A stretch of DNA of 11,689 bases from SZUA-592 sp041556555 (GTDB lineage: Bacteria > Pseudomonadota > Gammaproteobacteria > Eutrophobiales > Eutrophobiaceae), in NCBI GenBank assembly GCA_041556555.1, contig JBFFIE010000049.1, positions 1-11,689 of the forward strand. Reading direction: 5' to 3'. A program made the translations under genes and the position numbers. Positions within the stretch are counted from its first letter, which is position 1; the number at the start of each line of letters is the position of its first letter. Of the stretch, positions 7,227 to 11,689 are shown one piece after another. The notes beneath the pieces were generated by a model. It worked only from the letters and a program-made list of their open reading frames with translations, was not told where the DNA came from and did not search any database.

Positions 7227-8156
7227 ATGCCGATGGATGATCGGGATGGCGTTATCTGGCTTGACGGGGAATTTATCCCCTGGCGAGAAGCGAAGATCCA
7301 TGTCCTGACTCACACCCTGCATTATGGCATGGGCGTATTTGAGGGCATACGTGCCTATGCAGCTGAACATGGCACGGCAATCTTCCGGCTGACAGATCAC
7401 ACCAAACGCCTGTTCCACTCCGCGCACATCCTGCGTATGGACATGCCTTATGACCAGAACACCATCAACCGCACCTGTTGTGAAGTGGTGAGTCAAAACC
7501 GGCTTGAAACCGCCTACATTCGCCCCATGTGTTTCTACGGCGCGGAGGGTATGGGCCTTCATGCCGACAAACTTAAAACACATGTGATGATTGCCGCATG
7601 GTCCTGGGGTTCCTATCTGGGAGTGGAAGCACTGGAAAAAGGAATTCGCATCAAGACTTCTTCGTTTACCCGGCATCATGTGAACATCACCATGTGCAAG
7701 GCAAAGGCGAATGGCAACTACATGAATTCCATGCTTGCAACACAGGAAGCACAGGATTGCGGTTTCGATGAGGCTCTGTTACTGGATAATGAAGGTTATG
7801 TGGCCGAGGGCAGCGGTGAAAATATCTTTATTGTAAGGAACGGTGAGCTCATCACACCCGACCTGACCTCTGCACTGGAAGGAATAACGCGTGACACGAT
7901 AATTACCCTCGCGGGTGATCTGGGCATCAAGGTCAGGGAAAAACGCATTACCCGGGACGAAGTATATATTGCTGACGAGGCCTTTTTCACCGGAACTGCG
8001 GCCGAGGTGACGCCAATAAGGGAGCTGGATGGACGCAGCATCGGTGCGGGAATACGCGGCCCGGTCACAGAAAAACTTCAATCACTATACTTTGATCAAG
8101 TACATGGCCGCAGCAAACAGTATGATGACTGGCTAACCTACCCGGAGAGCAATTGA
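7227..8156 (+). CDS. ilvE: Branched-chain amino acid aminotransferase
   Basis: PLP-dependent class IV (D-amino-acid-transaminase fold) enzyme that interconverts Leu, Ile and Val with their 2-oxo acids using glutamate/2-oxoglutarate. The 309 residues match the usual IlvE length. Features are VIWLDGEFIPW near the N-terminus, THTLHYGMGVFEGIRAY, the Schiff-base lysine K160 (KAKANGNYMNSM), the cofactor-binding EGSGENIF, GITRDTI, and FFTGTAAEVTPI near the C-terminus. These motifs favour IlvE over D-amino acid transaminase or aminodeoxychorismate lyase. It heads a closely packed gene set: the next gene starts within a few bases of its stop. Confidence 0.95.
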   Translation: MPMDDRDGVIWLDGEFIPWREAKIHVLTHTLHYGMGVFEGIRAYAAEHGTAIFRLTDHTKRLFHSAHILRMDMPYDQNTINRTCCEVVSQNRLETAYIRPMCFYGAEGMGLHADKLKTHVMIAAWSWGSYLGVEALEKGIRIKTSSFTRHHVNITMCKAKANGNYMNSMLATQEAQDCGFDEALLLDNEGYVAEGSGENIFIVRNGELITPDLTSALEGITRDTIITLAGDLGIKVREKRITRDEVYIADEAFFTGTAAEVTPIRELDGRSIGAGIRGPVTEKLQSLYFDQVHGRSKQYDDWLTYPESN

Positions 8157-8158
8157 AC

Positions 8159-8386
8159 ATGCCAAGACCTGTGCGAAGCGGCAACACTCCGAATGATCAA
8201 CCAAACTATACCGTTGAAAAAAGCGATCTACCCCTGCATTGCCCATTACCCGAGATGAGTCTTTGGAATTCACATCCAAAAGTATATCTGCCGATTGAAG
8301 CTACCGGCAAAGCCAAGTGCCCGTATTGTGGAGCAGAATTTACTCTGCTTGCATCCGAAGATAGTGGCAGCAAGGCCACTACTTAA
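8159..8386 (+). CDS. Small CHCC zinc-finger domain protein
   Basis: A 75-residue protein whose C-terminal half fits the zf-CHCC fold known from the NDUFS6 subunit of respiratory complex I and from small bacterial proteins. Candidate ligands are C28, H39, C54 and C57, within LHCPLPEM, NSHPKVYLPI and KCPYCGAEF. The N-terminal 20 residues look disordered. A TTG at 8153 in the same frame would overlap the ilvE stop, but ATG at 8159 is preferred because GGAGAG (8143-8148) is about ten bases from it and only four from the TTG. Its specific role is not known. Its place between ilvE and the ELM1 gene is the only functional hint. Confidence 0.85.
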   Translation: MPRPVRSGNTPNDQPNYTVEKSDLPLHCPLPEMSLWNSHPKVYLPIEATGKAKCPYCGAEFTLLASEDSGSKATT

Positions 8387-8409
8387 CAAATCACTGACTG
8401 TTTTGGCTG

Positions 8410-9315
8410 ATGGTTGTCTGGCGTATCGTTGATGGCAAACCAGGCCATGACAACCAGAGTCTGGGCCTGGTCAATGCCCTGAAACAAAAAAAAGAGAACC
8501 TTATATGCGTTGACATATCGGCCCATAAACTACGCTTTGGTCTGATGCAACTGCTCATGAAACGCTTTCCCCCGGGCAAGGGGCTGGATCCGCCTGACCT
8601 GATCCTGGGCGCGGGCCATAAGACCCACCTGTCCATGCTCTGTGCCAGGCGTGCCTACGGCGGAAAAACCGCGGTGATTATGAAACCTTCCCTGCCACTC
8701 TCCTGCTTTGATTTTGCCCTCATCCCGTCACACGATAATCCGGCGGAAAGAAAAAACACTCTTATTACTGAAGGCGCCATGAACCTGGTCACACCTACCG
8801 CCAAACACAATCAAGCGCGGGGTCTGGTGATGATCGGTGGACCATCAAAACACTATGGCTGGGACGAACAGTCCATGTTGAGTCAACTCAATACGGTATT
8901 TGAAAAGCAGAAGAACATCCATTGGGACCTTACTGATTCACCAAGAACACCCGAGAGCTTTTCCAGAGCACTGGCGTCTTTGGACTTTGACAATGTTAGT
9001 TTTCATTCATGGAAACTCGTAGACCGAACCTGGCTCCCGGAGCGACTTGCAATCTGTGGTTTTGCGTGGGTAAGTGAAGATAGTGTTTCCATGGTCTATG
9101 AATCTCTAACAGCCGGAACAACGACAGGGATACTCCAGGTTCCTGTGAAAATACCGCGAAAGGTATTTGACAATATTGAACACCTGGAAAATAAAAACTT
9201 GGTGGTCCGATATCACAACTGGGTAAAACATGGAAAGATGCCCGCCCTGTCCGCCGGCCTGAACGAAGCGGACCGCGCAGCATCCTGGATCCTGAAAAGT
9301 TTGTATCAGATATAA
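8410..9315 (+). CDS. ELM1-family (mitochondrial fission ELM1-like) protein
   Basis: A 301-residue protein with the start typical of the family named after plant ELM1: VVWRIVDGKPGHDNQSLGL, then PDLILGAGHKTHL, a central MIGGPSKHYGW, and SMVYESLTAGTTTGIL near the C-terminus. The GGPS and YESL-type segments resemble the donor-binding half of GT-B glycosyltransferases, so a role in surface-sugar assembly is more plausible in bacteria than organelle fission. That is inference from pattern and from the two glycosyltransferases immediately downstream. No signal peptide or membrane helix is obvious. It begins 23 bases after the zinc-finger gene with no clear Shine-Dalgarno sequence. Confidence 0.85.
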   Translation: MVVWRIVDGKPGHDNQSLGLVNALKQKKENLICVDISAHKLRFGLMQLLMKRFPPGKGLDPPDLILGAGHKTHLSMLCARRAYGGKTAVIMKPSLPLSCFDFALIPSHDNPAERKNTLITEGAMNLVTPTAKHNQARGLVMIGGPSKHYGWDEQSMLSQLNTVFEKQKNIHWDLTDSPRTPESFSRALASLDFDNVSFHSWKLVDRTWLPERLAICGFAWVSEDSVSMVYESLTAGTTTGILQVPVKIPRKVFDNIEHLENKNLVVRYHNWVKHGKMPALSAGLNEADRAASWILKSLYQI

Positions 9316-9325
9316 CCGCTTCACT

Positions 9326-10456
9326 GTGAATGGGGACATGACTCGTCTAACGGTATTGCAGGTACTTCCAGCACTCGATGGCGGTGGCGTGGAACGTGGC
9401 ACCCTTGAGGTAGCATGCGAACTCGTAAACCGGGGCCATCGATCACTGGTGGTCTCTGCCGGAGGGCGAATGGTTAAAGAACTGGTCAATGCTGGCAGCA
9501 AACACATAGCCTTGCCGATTGGCCATAAGTCATTGCTGACCCTAAGGCTCATCCCGACACTCAGGCGTATTATCCGGGAAGAAAACATATCGATACTTCA
9601 TGCCCGCTCCCGACTCCCGGGCTGGGTAACCTATCTAGCCTGGAACAGTCTGGGAGAAAATGAAAAACCTCGATTCATTACCACAGTTCATGGGCTTTAT
9701 TCAGCAAACGTCTATAGCAGGATCATGACGAAAGGAGAAAAAGTCATTGCAGTTTCTGACACAGTTAAAGACTACATTCTGAAAAACTATCCTGGGGTCG
9801 ACCCCGGGATAATCGAGGTAATTCACCGCGGGATAGACCCGGACCTTTATTTTCCTGAATACAGACCGCCGGATGAATGGCTGCAGGAATGGTATTCACG
9901 CTATGGCGAACTTAAGGATAAATTCGTTGTGACATTACCTGGCAGGATTACCCGGCTGAAGGGCCATGAAGATTTCCTGGTAATTATCAAAGCACTTATA
10001 GAACAGGGTATCCCGGCACACGGACTGATCGTTGGTGACGCACACCCTAAAAAGATGCGATACAGTGAAGAACTGGTACAGAAAACCAGTCGTTTCGGCA
10101 TCCAGGACCATATCACTTTCACTGGCCACAGAGATGATCTCAGAAACATCATGTCAACATCTTCTGTGGTCTTGTCACTCTCACAGAAGCCCGAGGCCTT
10201 TGGCAGAACCGTACTAGAGTCTTTATGTCTTGGCACTCCAGTAATTGGCTACAATCATGGTGGTGCTTCTGAAATAATGGCGAAACTATTTCCAGAAGGC
10301 AGAATCCGGGTGGGAGATAGTGTAGAAGCAAAAGAGAAACTCATTAAAATTTATGAAACCCGCCCTGTGCCTTCCAAAAACAATCCCTATACCTTATCGT
10401 CGATGCTTGATAAAACCATTCATCTTTATGAAAGGGCTGTTAGGAAAACTAATTAA
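9326..10456 (+). CDS. Glycosyltransferase, GT4-like (first of two)
   Basis: GT-B fold retaining glycosyltransferase of about 372-376 residues. The N-terminal domain starts TVLQVLPALDGGGVERGTLE, a glycine-rich loop typical of the family, followed by HARSRLPGW and TTVHGLY. The C-terminal domain has LPGRITRLKGHEDFL, and the ExxxxxxxE motif PEAFGRTVLE with E290 and E298 (from GTG), whose acids contact the nucleotide-sugar donor. Donor and acceptor cannot be read from sequence; lipopolysaccharide core or O-antigen assembly is likely from the neighbours. The start is uncertain: GTG at 9326 or ATG at 9338. GGGGA at 9332 is too close to the ATG to be a normal Shine-Dalgarno sequence. Its stop overlaps the next ATG by one base (TAATG). 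Confidence 0.92.
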   Translation: MNGDMTRLTVLQVLPALDGGGVERGTLEVACELVNRGHRSLVVSAGGRMVKELVNAGSKHIALPIGHKSLLTLRLIPTLRRIIREENISILHARSRLPGWVTYLAWNSLGENEKPRFITTVHGLYSANVYSRIMTKGEKVIAVSDTVKDYILKNYPGVDPGIIEVIHRGIDPDLYFPEYRPPDEWLQEWYSRYGELKDKFVVTLPGRITRLKGHEDFLVIIKALIEQGIPAHGLIVGDAHPKKMRYSEELVQKTSRFGIQDHITFTGHRDDLRNIMSTSSVVLSLSQKPEAFGRTVLESLCLGTPVIGYNHGGASEIMAKLFPEGRIRVGDSVEAKEKLIKIYETRPVPSKNNPYTLSSMLDKTIHLYERAVRKTN

Positions 10457-11520
10457 TGATTTTAATTTCAACACAATGTTTCCATCCGATCACCGGTGGC
10501 ATTGAGAACCTGATGTATAATCTTGCACTAAACCTTTCGGTGTCCGGTTATGGGGTAAAAGTCTTTGCCGATTCTGCCAAAGGAGACAAAGAGCACGACT
10601 TGAACCAACCTTTCGAAGTTACTCGTTTTTCAGGGTTTAAACCTATCAGGAGGAGAAAAAAGGCATTTAATGTTCAGAAACAAATGACACAAAACAATGT
10701 TCTTATATGTGATTCCTGGAAGAGCCTGGAATTTATTAGCCCTAATGCAAATGTCCTGATTATTTGCCTGTCTTACGGCACCGAACTGCCCAATAAACCA
10801 ACACAAAACAAATTGCACCGTATTTCATCTGCACTATCAAAAGCCAATAAGATTATCGCAATTTCACGCTATACCGCGTCTCGACTTACACCATTTTTGA
10901 ATAATCGAAACAACATTCAAATAATCAATCCTGGACTGAGCCGGCCTTCAAATCCCGGGCCTATCGAATTGAACTATGTAAAAAATCATTTAGCGGGCTC
11001 TGGTCCAGTATTAGTAAGTGTTGGCAGGCTCGAAAAACGAAAAGGATTCGACACGATAATAAATATATTGCCTCAGTTACTACATGATTTCCCAAACCTT
11101 GTATATGTTGTGATAGGCGAAGGATCACAAAAATCTTTTCTAAAAAAATTATCATATGACCTCGGTATTAGCAAAAACGTTATGATACTCGGATATCAGG
11201 AAACTCTTTTGCGTAACGCCTGGTTAAAACAATCGGATATATTTGTCCTCCCTGCCAGACAAGAAAAAAATGATGTCGAAGGGTTTGGTATCGTATTTAT
11301 TGAAGCAGGCTGGTTCTGCATCCCCTCTGTTACAGGGAATACTGGTGGAGCCTGTGAGGCAGTAATAAATGGTGAAACAGGGCTGGTTTGTAATGGCGAA
11401 TCACAGACATCAGTCCTGGAGGGTATACGTAAACTCCTTGGAGATACTGCCTTAAGAAGTCAGATGGGCAAAAAAGCACGGGATCGTGCCCGGTCCTTGT
11501 TATGGGAAAATGTGATCTAG
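10456..11520 (+). CDS. Glycosyltransferase, GT4-like (second), cut by amber codon
   Basis: Second GT-B glycosyltransferase, 354 residues to the first stop. It opens with LISTQCFHPITGGIENLMYNL, has IIAISRYTASRL, and its C-terminal domain carries SVGRLEKRKGFDTII and the donor-site motif E275-GFGIVFI-E283, then NTGGACEAVINGETG. The frame ends WENVI-TAG, yet the same frame continues for 13 sensible codons (DYVKLIEG...) to TAA at 11560-11562. Family members usually end with a helix of the form W-E-x-V-x-x-D-Y-x-x-L-I, so this stop appears to remove most of that helix. It is translationally coupled to the previous gene. Its codons look richer in A and T (many AAA, AAT, ATA) than those of hisA or ilvE, which may reflect separate acquisition. 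Confidence 0.88.
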   Translation: MILISTQCFHPITGGIENLMYNLALNLSVSGYGVKVFADSAKGDKEHDLNQPFEVTRFSGFKPIRRRKKAFNVQKQMTQNNVLICDSWKSLEFISPNANVLIICLSYGTELPNKPTQNKLHRISSALSKANKIIAISRYTASRLTPFLNNRNNIQIINPGLSRPSNPGPIELNYVKNHLAGSGPVLVSVGRLEKRKGFDTIINILPQLLHDFPNLVYVVIGEGSQKSFLKKLSYDLGISKNVMILGYQETLLRNAWLKQSDIFVLPARQEKNDVEGFGIVFIEAGWFCIPSVTGNTGGACEAVINGETGLVCNGESQTSVLEGIRKLLGDTALRSQMGKKARDRARSLLWENVI

Positions 11521-11562
11521 GATTACGTCAAGCTGATTGAGGGAAACCTAATAGACCAGTAA
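11518..11562 (+). other. In-frame amber and retained C-terminal coding tail
   Basis: TAG at 11518-11520 is followed in the same frame by GAT TAC GTC AAG CTG ATT and on to CAG, then TAA at 11560. The 13 residues continue the expected C-terminal helix of the glycosyltransferase. A single base change of TAG to GAG, CAG or AAG would restore a 368-residue protein. This may be a nonsense mutation, a sequencing error, or read-through by a suppressor; the first two are more likely. Confidence 0.7.
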
Positions 11563-11569
11563 GGTCATT
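11550..11569. terminator. Weak hairpin between convergent genes
   Basis: GACC (11554-11557) and GGTC (11563-11566) pair around a five-base loop, and AAT/ATT bases flank them with one bulged A. It covers the few bases between the restored glycosyltransferase stop and the mnmE stop, where a bidirectional terminator would be expected. The stem is short and lacks a clear T-tract, so this is only a possibility. Confidence 0.2.
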
Positions 11570-11689
11570 TCATTTCCCAATACAAAACTCGGAAAATATT
11601 TTTCCAAGCAAATCATCACTGCTGAATTCACCGGTTATTTCTTCTAGCGCCCGGTGAGCCTCGCGCAGATCTTCGGCCAGAAGTTCGGC
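11570..11689 (-). CDS. mnmE: tRNA modification GTPase MnmE, C-terminal fragment
   Basis: The reverse strand encodes 39 residues and a stop: AELLAEDLREAH, then EEITGEFSSDDLLGKIF and SEFCIGK. This is the characteristic MnmE (TrmE) C-terminus, including the invariant cysteine of the final CIGK. The full protein, with MnmG, modifies the wobble uridine of certain tRNAs (cmnm5U). The start and the G domain lie beyond the right edge of the window. It runs convergently toward the glycosyltransferases, so mnmG is not its immediate downstream neighbour here. Confidence 0.95.
   Translation of the reverse strand, partial: AELLAEDLREAHRALEEITGEFSSDDLLGKIFSEFCIGK

Noticed and set aside
11518..11520. Pyrrolysine or other recoding at the amber codon
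   Set aside because: There is no sign of pyl genes in the window, glycosyltransferases are not known Pyl proteins, and a nonsense mutation or read error is simpler.

Overview
The window reads as a chromosomal segment of a gammaproteobacterium. PolA is strongly E. coli-like, with a constant numbering offset from the proofreading domain to the C-terminus. hisI and hisE are separate genes followed directly by tatABC. The fragment at the right edge ends with the classical MnmE C-terminus. The ELM1-like gene beside two glycosyltransferases and the rhodanese with a GWRFHNLPWEQ tail recall sulfur-oxidising Chromatiales-type genomes, but that finer placement is inference from memory of gene order. 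No RNA gene, insertion sequence, CRISPR array or prophage is visible.

Layout. (1) 1-2427: DNA polymerase I, missing about its first 100-120 codons. (2) 2581-4849: hisA-hisF-hisI-hisE, the late and middle steps of histidine synthesis. (3) 4873-6192: tatA-tatB-tatC, the twin-arginine translocase, probably transcribed with the his genes. (4) 6208-6666, minus strand: a single-domain rhodanese, divergent from an ArsR-family regulator at 6786-7118. The 119-base gap between them is AT-rich and carries a perfect 10-base palindrome. (5) 7227-11520: a tightly packed co-directional set of ilvE, a CHCC zinc-finger protein, an ELM1-family protein and two family-4-like glycosyltransferases, probably serving amino-acid transamination and cell-surface glycan (LPS core-type) assembly. 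(6) 11570-11689, minus strand: the 3' end of mnmE, convergent with the glycosyltransferases.

Most of the window is ordinary housekeeping sequence. Three points deserve a second look. First, an in-frame amber codon cuts the second glycosyltransferase just before 13 further codons that look like its natural C-terminal helix. Second, the divergent rhodanese/ArsR pair, in which the regulator has exactly two cysteines, resembles known persulfide-sensing circuits. Third, ilvE, a zinc-finger protein, ELM1 and glycosyltransferases are linked in one likely operon. I did not find a clearly new multi-gene system.
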